This document shows positions 1 to 8,086 of a DNA stretch of 25,000 bases, one piece after another (the stretch's first letter is position 1; each line of letters starts with the position of its first letter). The position numbers were made by a program, and so were the translations under genes. This DNA is from Owenia fusiformis (taxonomy: Eukaryota; Annelida; Polychaeta; Sabellida; Oweniidae), in NCBI GenBank assembly GCA_903813345.2, contig CAIIXF020000259.1:1-25000 (forward strand), in the 5' to 3' direction. The notes under the pieces were generated by a model that was not told the origin of the DNA, did not search any database, and saw only the letters and a program-made list of their open reading frames with translations.

Positions 1-174
1 AATGTCTTAAAATAGGTTACATACAATATAAAAGTCTTGCATTTGACCCAATGTAAATGGACCCCACCCAAAAATACATACCCCTTGTTCAAAAAAAGAT
101 GAGAGAGACCAGTCTTTATGCAAGATTAGCAAAAACCATCAAATGTTAACTAAATTATTTACAATATATTTCAG

Positions 175-291
175 ATGTATTATGCCAGTCCAGGGGGTGT
201 TCTTCAGTTCACAACAAGCCCACAGGTTCTTCCCGACACATTCCCCTACCCCGACTGTGTGGGAGAGGGCTGCACTGGATTTGTCATGTAA
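175..291 (+). CDS. Probable last coding exon of a plus-strand gene (5' part off the left edge)
   Basis: A plus-strand 3' splice site (atatatttcag) ends at 174. From 175 the frame reads MYYASPGGVLQF, continues for 38 codons with a composition that looks protein-like (PYPDCVGEGCTGFVM at the end), and stops at TAA 289-291. Base composition is clearly richer in G+C than the flanks. An AATAAA lies 37 bases after the stop, as expected of a terminal exon. The other two plus frames are also open over this short stretch, so the frame choice rests on residue composition and on the stop-to-poly(A) spacing. I do not recognise the protein. The gene would converge tail-to-tail with the CARD gene on the other strand. 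Confidence 0.5.
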   Translation: MYYASPGGVLQFTTSPQVLPDTFPYPDCVGEGCTGFVM

Positions 292-327
292 AATGTTCAT
301 TAAACAGTACCCTATATAAATTACAAA

Positions 328-333
328 AATAAA
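328..333 (+). terminator. Poly(A) signal AATAAA of the plus-strand gene
   Basis: Canonical AATAAA, 37 bases after the TAA at 289-291. A T-rich stretch (340-350) follows at a distance suitable for the cleavage region. Confidence 0.5.
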
Positions 334-525
334 ACAAGAGTTATTTTTTATTATAAATTGCAAGGTTGTAACATGTATTTTCAACAGCTGCACGGGAACA
401 GAACAAATCATGTTTTGAGAATCTTAAAATACAATATAAAATCAATATATCCAGCAATGTGCACAGTAAATATACTTGTAGGTAACATAACAAGCACCAT
501 ATTGAACAAGGCATTAACATGCAAA

Positions 526-607
526 ATGTCACCACCTACCATTTGTTACAGACTCCAATCGCAAAACACCAACCATAATAATATGTCACCACTTGAGGTG
601 ATGACAT
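526..607. repeat. MITE-like element, family A, copy 1
   Basis: Starts ATGTCACCACC and ends with the approximate inverse (gaggtgatgacat), giving terminal inverted repeats around about 60 bp of AT-rich sequence. The left flank (gcattaacatgcaaa) is also shared with the copy at 4395, so the true element probably extends to about 506. Confidence 0.6.
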
Positions 608-834
608 AAAAATATCCTGTTTCGATTTTTAAAGTGAAGGCAAGTCCTAGCAGGGTTTGTGTACATTGTAATAGGTCCATTAAAATATGTTCAGTGTGTT
701 AGATATTCTTTAGCGTTTTCCTTCACCTTAAAAATATGAGTGTATTTAAAATTGTATAGCCACAAGGGAATTAAATATTGGATTCGATGAACATTGAATA
801 GTTCCTTTTATATAGATAAAGGCATACATACATA

Positions 835-901
835 CAGGGTGGGCTAAAAAAAGTTCAAAATCAACAAAAAAAAATGTGGACATATTTTTCGACCCACCCT
901 A
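835..901. mobile_element. Very short TA-flanked MITE-like element with CAGGGTGGG ends
   Basis: Left end CAGGGTGGGCTAAAAAAAG and right end cgacccaccct are inverted repeats of about 10 bp that continue into matching A-runs and T-runs. TA dinucleotides lie just outside (833-834 and 902-903), the pattern of Tc1/mariner-class target duplications. At 67 bp it cannot encode anything. Confidence 0.5.
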
Positions 902-1253
902 TATAAAGTGTATAGGTAGCAGTTACACATTTGAGGTCATAATCTCAGTTGCATCATTGTGAGCCATACATTCCACCTTTGCTCCCTCATCTTGAATATA
1001 TGGAGAATGAGTGATGTCTTTGAATTTCATTTCTCTATAATCAAATCATCATAATTATGATTGTCCTAAGTAAAAGTGTCAGATCAACTTAATAGGGAAT
1101 TGAAGCTTGCAATGTTTTTCACAACCTAAACGTAAAATGGAAAATATTTAAGCGATGCCTTCGTATAGGCGATTGGTCATACGTATAGATTGGCGTTTCA
1201 ATTTTATATGCAGGCTTTAACTCCTTATTGTCTCTCTGCTTTAGTACTTTACT

Positions 1254-2334
1254 TTAATGTTTGATAATGTCAGGTATGAGATGGTTCGGATCAAGTATAT
1301 CTGCCAGGTTATTAAGGTTAACATCATCACTGCGTAAAGCCTGAACTAATCCTTCTACCCAGTCATCTCTTCGGACAAGTCTACAATGAAAAGAAAAGCT
1401 AGAAGTTGCACTTAGTGACTGAAAAATATTTGATTTTCATATCCTGTAAAGATGGCAATCAAAATATCTGATTACATGTGTTCAAAATCATAAACCACAT
1501 GCATATAAAATAACCTCTTTTGATGCTTTTTAAATACAAAATAAAAAATTATTTACATATCGAACTATGTATCTTTATCCTTGGTCATGTGGATAAAAAT
1601 TGTTGTGGTATCTCTTGAACTTCATTTCTTAAAGACCGATGTTACACCCCGTTAACAAGTTTGCCAACCACAAGTCACAATTGTTGGATAAAGCATTAAA
1701 CCAATTTATGTTTAAAATTTTGTTTTTAATTTACAATATGTAAATTGGTGATTGATGAATATGAAAAAATCATAAAAATCAACACTCAACACTGATGACA
1801 TATGGTTTGAAGGGGTTTGGTTTGGAGGGGAGTGTACTTAGGTGTTACTCACTTGTCCAATAGAAGCGAAGCTGCATTGTTCCCATTGAGTTTCCATTGA
1901 GCATGTAAATATTCCTGAAAAGATATAATGAATATTAAAATTTTATTGATCAGGGATAGACTGATTCATGTTGAATAATAATTTGCATTGATAATTTTTA
2001 ACCCTCCCTCCAAATTAAACATTCTTAGTCAGTTTAGAGGTTAAGAGCAAGCCAGTGCAAGGTACGCAAAATGTCACCACCTGCTATTTGCTACAGATGG
2101 CACTGACTGCCAAATACTACCAAAAATTGTTGGAGACTATAATTATTAAGTAAATACTGTAAAAGACATGAGTTTTTCTGCTTGAAATTCTTTTAAAGTT
2201 CCACTTACCATATCGGATCGGGAAAGGGTGCCAGCTAGATGAGGAAGTATGGCTGGTACATTTATCCTTTTCACAAAGTCTATTCGATTAGCTTCTAATA
2301 ATCTAAACTTAGATGCTTCGTAATTATTATCCAT
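1254..2334 (-). CDS. CARD-only protein, RIG-I/MDA5/MAVS-type death-fold domain (3 coding exons)
   Basis: Assembled by splice sites. Exon A is 2334-2209 (42 codons, donor ATG|gtaagt). Exon B is 1914-1853 (acceptor ttttcag, donor gtgagt). Exon C is 1380-1254 (acceptor cattgtag, stop TAA). Phases 0 and 2 match exactly and give 104 residues. The start ATG has a strong context (AAAATGG) and an in-frame TAA upstream in the same exon (2358-2356), so it is the true N-terminus. The product resembles a complete six-helix CARD: helix 2 PAILPHLAGTLS, helix 3 SDMEYLHAQW, helix 4 NNAASLLLDKLVRR, helix 5 DDWVEGLVQALRS, helix 6 NNLADILDP. The W-V-E-x-L-x-x-A-L-R block is typical of MAVS and RIG-I-like CARDs, which signal by homotypic filament assembly in the cytosol. 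There is no helicase, caspase or membrane anchor, so by inference it is an adaptor or a decoy regulator. Little lies beyond the CARD: six residues follow DPNH. Confidence 0.85.
1381..2208 (-). other. Introns 1 and 2 of the CARD coding region
   Basis: Introns 2208-1915 (294 bp) and 1852-1381 (472 bp) both have GT-AG ends on the minus strand. The first carries a degraded family-A repeat near 2071-2150. I see nothing else coding in either. Confidence 0.7.
2071..2150. repeat. MITE-like element, family A, degraded copy
   Basis: The left end (gcaaaatgtcaccacct) matches the copies at 526 and 4395. An internal gttggagactata matches gttggaggctata of the 4395 copy. The right inverted end has been lost. 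Confidence 0.5.
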
Positions 2335-2360
2335 TTTGTGTCGAATGGCAACCAGTTATT
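2335..2360 (-). other. 5' UTR part of the CARD start exon
   Basis: The exon starts at 2360 after acceptor ttgaaatattattccag and contains the in-frame TAA (2358-2356) before ATG 2334. The leader is therefore spliced to further non-coding exons upstream. Confidence 0.65.
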
Positions 2361-2449
2361 CTGGAATAATATTTCAACATAACAAAATTAAGATAAAGAT
2401 ATGACATTCTACTGTTTATAATACAAATCCATTTTACCATTGAACAATA

Positions 2450-3030
2450 CTTAGGTCTAGCATTCCCCAGAAACATAGGTGCAACCGTTCCAAAGTAGTC
2501 TACTTAGGTCTAGCATTCCCCAGAAACATAGGTCCAACTGTTCCAAAGTAGTCTACTTAGGTCTAGCATTCCCCAGAAACATAGGTGCAACCATTCCAAA
2601 GTAGTCTACTTAGGTCTAGCATTCCCCAGAAACATAGGTGCAACCGTTCCAAAGTAGTCTACTTAGGTCTAGCATTCCCCAGAAACATAGGTGCAACCGT
2701 TCCAAAGTAGTCTACTTAGGTCTAGCATTCCCCAGAAACATAGGTGCAACCGTTCCAAAGTAGTCTACTAAGGTCTATCATTCCCCAGAAACATAGGTGC
2801 AACCATTCCAAAGTAGTCTACTTAGGTCTAGCATTCCCCAGAAACATAGGTGCAACCATTCCAAAGTAGTCTACTTAGATCCAGCATTCCCCAGATACAA
2901 TGGTGCAACCATTCCAAAGTAGTCTACTTAGATCCAGCATTCCCCAGATACACAGTTGCAACTATTCCAAAGTAGTCTACTTAGGTCCAGCATTCCCAAA
3001 ATACAGAGGTGCTACATCCAAAAGCAACCA
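2450..3030. repeat. 53-bp minisatellite, ten copies plus a degenerate eleventh
   Basis: Units begin with cttaggtctagcattcccc at 2450, 2503, 2556, 2609, 2662, 2715, 2768, 2821, 2874 and 2927, an exact 53-bp period. A decayed copy starts at 2980. Copies 1-8 are nearly identical (differences such as ccg/cca before ttcc). Copies 9-11 share their own changes (gatccag, ccagatac) and drift progressively, so the array decays toward its right end. It lies in the long 5' intron of the CARD gene. Intact units contain TTCCCCAGAA, a TTC-N4-GAA palindrome. The unit is direct, without spacers, so this is not a CRISPR array. Confidence 0.95.
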
Positions 3031-3221
3031 GGGCAATCCTCAGGTATCAGGGAATACTCATAAAGGTGAATATCTCAAGAACAAAGACAGCATTCCTGAA
3101 TTAATCATTACATATATTCCTTTACCGTTAATTCTACATATTTCCCATGTTTGACATTCTCAATTAGATGATACTTATAACAGCCACTTCAATTAATATA
3201 AAACAAACATACAAGCCTCAC

Positions 3222-3335
3222 CTTGATTACATTTCCTCTGCGTCATGAAATCATAAACCCTGGGGAATCCCCTCTTTGAGAGTTGAATGAATTGTTTCGT
3301 GCAGTGCACCGCCACTAAAGTCAATACAATGCCGG
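3222..3335 (-). promoter_or_regulatory. Candidate alternative promoter and first exon of the CARD gene
   Basis: On the minus strand a TATAAAACC lies at about 3360-3368. About 30 bases later begins a stretch richer in G+C that ends in a consensus-like donor (ATCAAG|gtgagg at 3222/3221). It would splice to the CARD start exon at 2360. An open frame runs through it (KRGFPRVYDFMTQRK), but whether it is translated is unclear. The start boundary is a guess from the TATA position. Confidence 0.3.
3262..3272. promoter_or_regulatory. Perfect NF-kappaB-type site in the candidate CARD leader
   Basis: GGGGAATCCCC (minus strand GGGGATTCCCC) fits the GGGRNNYYCC consensus on both strands. It lies within the candidate leader 3222-3335 of a gene for an immune-type domain. 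Binding is inferred only from the motif. Confidence 0.35.
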
Positions 3336-3487
3336 GCATACAAATACATTTAGATTTATAGGTTTTATATTCTATGCAGTGGAATATGACTGTACTGTGT
3401 AAGGTCAATATGACATTCTTTTTTATCTGCTACTGGTGTACTTATAAAAAATGAACTCAATTTGACCCTATGTCAAAACAACTTTAC

Positions 3488-3611
3488 AATAGACCCTTCC
3501 AATGATGCCTGCCATATTTTGTACGCAAAAGAAACTAAAGTCGTAGGGTAGCAAACATCCTAGTTTAATTAGTGTTGAAAAAGATGGCAGGATTAATTGG
3601 GAAGGTCTATT
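3488..3611. mobile_element. TA-flanked MITE with about 27-bp inverted ends
   Basis: The left end aatagacccttccaatgatg and the inverse of the right end (attgggaaggtctatt) match over about 27 bp with small gaps, including cctgccat on the inner side. TA at 3490-3491 and 3608-3609 flank the GACC ends, as in Tc1/mariner-type MITEs. The interior (about 70 bp) has no coding potential. Confidence 0.65.
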
Positions 3612-4394
3612 TTTCCTTTGTCCGAATCATTGTATTTTAATAGATTTTCGCAAGATTTGTTTGGCTAGTTCACCAATATTCATAATAAAAAGGTAAAATA
3701 TTGAAAAGCTGAGAATTTTAATTGAAAATGACTTGTGAATAAATTTTAAGTTAATATGCTAAAGGTGAAATGAATCATCACAGAAATGTTACACACACAT
3801 ATTTAGAGCTGGGGTAAATATATCAATGTGGTTTTGTCTTGGATATTTCTCTCATGCATGGATTTCAACAATATCAAAATCATAAAAATATCATTATATT
3901 TTTAAATTGTCATATAATATAGAAGTCCAAGAGAAAAGTATTTGATCAATTTGAGCCAGTTCTGGGAGATATAAATCAGACTGAATAGACTAGATGTGTC
4001 CAATATAAGATACAATACAGTTAAAATATCAAAAAAAAATTTTTACTGGACATATTTTGATTTGTATAACTATCGGATACATTAAGGTAATATGGAAAAA
4101 TGAACCACCAAAAGTGATGAAAATTCAAGTTTAAGGGAACTTTCTATATACATGTACCATTGTACTTGCCATGTTATTTCCCCCAACTAGCCACCTGGTG
4201 GTGAAACTGCTAACTACCTCTCTATCTTGGTAATTCACCCTGATAAACTGATAAATGGTTTGATGGATTGTCACCTTGTAAAAACTTTGTTGTCAAATCA
4301 CTATATTAGTTAGAATTTAAACATGAGATTAAATGGATCTTATATGGCAACTTAAGTCCTTTAAAATGTGTAAAACAAGGCATTAACATGCAAA

Positions 4395-4473
4395 ATGTCA
4401 CCACCAAACACTGAACATCAACCACAAAAAGTTGGAGGCTATAAAAATATGTCTCCACTTGTGGTGGTGACAT
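4395..4473. repeat. MITE-like element, family A, best-preserved copy
   Basis: The ends ATGTCACCACCA and TGGTGGTGACAT are a nearly perfect 12-bp inverted repeat. The copies at 526 and 2071 share the left end and its flank. Confidence 0.6.
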
Positions 4474-5918
4474 AATAAGACAATTTTCTCAATCTATAAA
4501 GGGGTGAACTTTTATAAAGTTATAAGTGTTGATGTTTTAATACTGATTTTTTATTCAGTCACATCATACAGATGTACGAGTTTCAAGATTTTTCATTGAA
4601 GCCAAAAAACAATGGAAATTCTCTTCTGAATTGCTAAATAAAGAAAAATTGCATATTTTCACATAAGCATCTCTTTAAATTCTTTTACATTTAGACAAGA
4701 ACAAGACAAAACATTTTATAAAACAATATTACTGTATTAACTTTCCAGATTAACTGTATAAGCTTACCACAAAGTAAAACACCATCAGGTCATACTTCAT
4801 TCAGCACAATCAGATATACCTAAATGGCATCAAAAATCTTTAAAAAACAGTTAAATATTACAAATAAGGTGCACACAATACTAAACCCTCCACACTAACT
4901 TCATGTGTTTCAAAAACCATACTCTGCAAATGTACAATAACTTGATATAAGCAATTGTAATACAGTATGTTAAAAATCAGAGGCAACTTGTTCATATTAT
5001 AGTATGACATAGCTTTTTAACAGCTATCTAGCACGCTGCCCAAGATTATCAGGCCAATTTGGGACATATAAATGTATAGAACATCCTTTCAAATTGTGTA
5101 ATTTTCTGGGGCTTTGCATCAGATTGTGTATAGCCTACATGTTATCTAACTTTCTATATTTCAGTTTTACAAATATTACAGATTTTGCAAATTTTTGGGA
5201 TAAACAAAAATTTGAAACATTGACACAGTTTACCGAATGACAACTTGAATAGATCAAGAACTTCTTGACACCATTTGGCACCAAAATTGTTATAAAAATC
5301 TCTTTATAAACATAATACTACATATATATTCTATCTAAGCACACTACATAGTAAGAATAATTACACATCAAATTAAATGATAACCATTGCACTAATCTCC
5401 TTCCAAACTTGAAATCTGATGATCAAAATCATATGATTTATAATTCTGGGTAGCTATCAAACAAGACTAATACAATGCCATCATCTAAATTCAAATGATT
5501 ATACTACAAATACTGACATTTTCATTTATGTTTAATACAAACTTTATAAAAAAATGCATTACCATGGGTAATATCAAAGATTATAGCCCCTTGATACTGT
5601 TTATTATGTCTGATAATACCGGCTAGGATTTGAACTAACAAGTGAAAATAATTTAACAAGGAGCCATAATCCAAGTCCCATCTAGCAATCATACCCATGA
5701 TTGCTACCCATGACCAATGTACCTATAATATCACACTATAATACTATGTATTTTATATTATTTAAGAAAATATTTTTATTCTGAGCCATTTGTGTGTCAA
5801 GTTTACATTTCTAAGAAATTCTAAGAAAATAAAATTCAACCCTAGGCTCTCTATCACTATGAAAACAAAATTGAAAAAGAACATTGTGTCATGGTAAGTA
5901 TCATTTATATAGTGAACA

Positions 5919-6320
5919 GTTCTATATAAAAATCTCTTTTTTCAGAAACAGAGGATGGTTCTGTGTATAAGATCTCTATTTTTTATTCTCTATTTTTTTA
6001 TAAAAAAGAGAATCTTCTATATAAAATCTCTATTTTTATAAATAGAGGATGGTTCTCTATAAAATCTCTATTTTTGTATGAACAGAGGATGGTTCTATAT
6101 CAAATTCTTATTTTCAGAAATAGAGGATGGTTCTGTTTAAAATCTCTATTTCTTATGAACAGAATAGTTCAATATAAAATCTCCATTTTTAAAAACAGAG
6201 GATGGTTCTATATTAAATCTCTCTTTTCACAAACAGAGGATGGTTCTATATAAAATCTAATTTTTTATAAACAGAGAATGGTTCGATATTAAATCTCTAT
6301 TTTCATAAATAGAGGATGGT
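5919..6320. repeat. AT-rich minisatellite of 36-40 bp units, about ten copies
   Basis: The unit runs gttctatataaaatctctat, then T-rich sequence, then aaacagaggatg. About ten imperfect copies are present. Each contains a ctctattt...aaatagag inverted repeat, so a single strand could fold every unit into a hairpin. One copy near 5965-6020 is expanded and carries a longer hairpin (attctctattttttta/taaaaaagagaat). The open frame across the array is a by-product of repeats lacking stops. Confidence 0.85.
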
Positions 6321-6619
6321 TCAATGACTATAACAAGTAATTTTTCATTTACATGTAACATGCTATCAAAATATTTAACAGTATAATGTACATAAAATAT
6401 AGAATATATAGAGATATACAAAATATGTATATTTTTACATTTACTGACTAAACCAGGAACTATGTTTCTACATGGATCAAATTTCACTCACACATTCCTT
6501 CTATAAATCATGTACTCTCATGTTGAAAGTGAAACAGAACAGAAATTGAAGAATGTTAAGCACTTGGTATTTCTGGTCTTAGCATTCCAAAAAGTAAAAA
6601 ATCCAACATATTCACTTAG

Positions 6620-6829
6620 GCTAAACAGGCCCGTAGCAAGGGGGAGGGGTCTGCAACCCCCTTTGGCCAAAAATTCTTTCAAAATCATGCAGTTTTTCAC
6701 CATTTTGAGCACTTCTCAAGTGATTTTAGCCATATTTGGGCCAAAATTGTCAAATGTGAACCCCCCTGGAAATTTTTGAAAACTGAACCCCCCCCCCCTT
6801 AGCAAATCCTGGCTACGGGCCTGCTAAAC
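6620..6829. mobile_element. 196-bp MITE with AGGCCCGTAGC ends and 7-bp target duplication
   Basis: The element spans 6627-6822, starting AGGCCCGTAGC and ending with its exact inverse GCTACGGGCCT. It is flanked on both sides by gctaaac (6620-6626 and 6823-6829). Just inside the ends are G-runs (left) and a C-run (right). The CAGGCCCGTAGC end resembles hAT-type non-autonomous elements, but hAT duplications are normally 8 bp, so the superfamily is not certain. The intact duplication points to a fairly recent insertion. Confidence 0.85.
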
Positions 6830-6900
6830 AACTCTTCAATGTCTGTTGTGCACTCACCGAGTTCATAGTACATTAATGAGTCTGACAATACTTGTTGTAA

Positions 6901-7008
6901 ATTGTATTTGTAGATAGCTGCTGTAGTTGTTAGTTGTTGTAAATTGTTATTATAAATTGTTTTAGATTGATTGTATTTGATAGTTGCTGTAGTTGTCGGT
7001 TGTTGTAG
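6901..7008. repeat. 66-bp direct duplication, TTG-rich
   Basis: attgtatttgtagatagctg at 6901 is echoed by attgtatttgatagttgctg at about 6970. The following gttgttagttgttgta also repeats (gttgtcggttgttgta), with a 66-bp shift. Confidence 0.65.
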
Positions 7009-7083
7009 TTATTGATTAGTTTACATATGGATTGTCCAAGATAAACCAAAGTTCCAATAAATTTGTCCCCAACACGTCTTTAC

Positions 7084-7121
7084 CTTAAATTAGCTAGCTG
7101 ATGATGATCCCACACTTCCCT
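7084..7121 (-). other. Candidate small non-coding 5' exon of the CARD gene
   Basis: Acceptor tatattttttcag ends at 7122. The 38-bp exon starts AGGGAAGTGTGGGATC and ends AATTTAAG before donor gtaaag at 7083. Both sites are strong. It is on the same strand as, and upstream of, the CARD start exon, whose leader must be spliced. Assignment to this gene is inference. Confidence 0.5.
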
Positions 7122-7577
7122 CTGAAAAAATATACAAATGTAGGTCATAAAGCAAAGTCTAACAGTGGTTTTATAGTATTATACTTGAACACATCCATCA
7201 ACTGAGTCATATCATGGTTTATTTTATAGATATTTAATAATTTTGGGAGACATTACTAGACACAAGGTGAACAAAAATCTAAAAATCAAAAATGGCCTCC
7301 TTAAAACCATACATGCCCAAAAATTCATACGAAGAGATATTCCTGAAAATTTCAAATCAATCTGTCCACCAGTTTGTCTGTAACTAATAGACACATGAGA
7401 AAGGTGAAACCACGATGCCTTGTGCTGAATCCAATATTGTACCTTTTTATGTGCATGTGTCATAAAAAGCATTTGTTGTATTTATCATTTGCATTATAAG
7501 TGTTGCAATCAGAATCTTAATTAAGTGCTTCAAAATAATCCTAAATAAAAAGCCAATGCATGTTAAACTAAACTTAC

Positions 7578-7700
7578 CTCACTGAGGGTATGTGAAGATC
7601 TGGATTACTGCACACAGTTACATCCCAAATGGGTGATGTCTTGGCGTCATCTCATCTATTGGATGTCATCTCATCACCATGGAGTGTGTCATCTCATCAA
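7578..7700 (-). other. Candidate first exon and promoter region of the CARD gene
   Basis: A very strong donor (CAGTGAG|gtaagttta) lies at 7578/7577. The 5' boundary is not determinable. All three frames are broken by stops, so the exon would be untranslated. Three direct copies of gtcatctcatc occur at 7646, 7665 and 7688, either in the leader or just inside the promoter. It lies about 390 bp downstream of the stop of zinc-finger copy 1 on the same strand. Confidence 0.45.
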
Positions 7701-7826
7701 AAGATGGCCATTTGAATTGGAGATGATTTGGTAAAGCTCACATGAGGACAGATTTTGGAATTTGAGAGAATGGAATAACAGGGGATATGGACAAAACTGC
7801 AGTTTTCACACACGCCATTACTAAAT

Positions 7827-7928
7827 AAACCTCTTAAATTGCCAATGGGCAATACCTTATTGAAAACTATCAAATATAAACCTTTAAAATTGCCTCTGGG
7901 CAATATCTAATTAAAAACTATCAAATGT
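7827..7928. repeat. 51-bp tandem duplication
   Basis: aaacctcttaaattgccaat at 7827 and aaacctttaaaattgcctct at 7878 start two similar 51-bp units, each containing gggcaata and aaaactatcaaat. It lies between zinc-finger copy 1 and the CARD leader. The rest of 7701-8086 shows nothing recognisable; a TATAAA variant on the minus strand near 8024-8030 is a possible weak poly(A) signal for copy 1. Confidence 0.65.
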
Positions 7929-8086
7929 CAACTTCATTTCTTAATTTTGATCATCTGTTTGCACCAGCATGCTTCATTTTCAATTGTTACACATTTTCCA
8001 ACATCAACAATTCTTTACTCTTTTTATAGGACTTATCTTATATAAAGTCAAGTTTACAATTTGTACCACTAGTTCTTCATACACGT

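Larger units (their letters stand above)
292..1253. other. Convergent 3' region between the plus-strand exon and the CARD gene
   Basis: AT-rich with no convincing coding exon. It should contain both 3' untranslated regions. It also holds one copy of a short inverted-repeat element (526-607) and a 67-bp hairpin-like element (835-901). For the minus-strand CARD gene, candidate poly(A) signals are ATTAAA overlapping its stop (1252-1257), a weak AATAAG near 1231-1236, and a distant AATAAA at about 345-350. I cannot tell which is used. Confidence 0.4.
2361..7083 (-). other. Long 5' intron of the CARD gene (no coding exon recognised)
   Basis: This runs from the acceptor at 2361 to the donor at 7083 if the 7084-7121 exon belongs to this gene. 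Besides the repeats, MITEs and candidate leader listed separately, it is plain AT-rich sequence. 3620-4370 and 4480-5900 show no convincing gene, RNA or element. Confidence 0.4.

Noticed and set aside
2450-3030. CRISPR array
   Set aside because: Units are contiguous 53-bp direct repeats without unique spacers, in animal-type DNA.
5963-6253. 96-codon open frame
   Set aside because: It follows the AT-rich minisatellite periodicity; the repeat happens to lack stops in one frame.
6510-6779. 89-codon plus-strand open frame
   Set aside because: It runs across the boundary of the 196-bp MITE and has no gene-like context.
7224-7472. 82-codon minus-strand open frame
   Set aside because: It lies inside the intron between the two candidate 5' exons, with no splice sites bounding it and no domain recognised.
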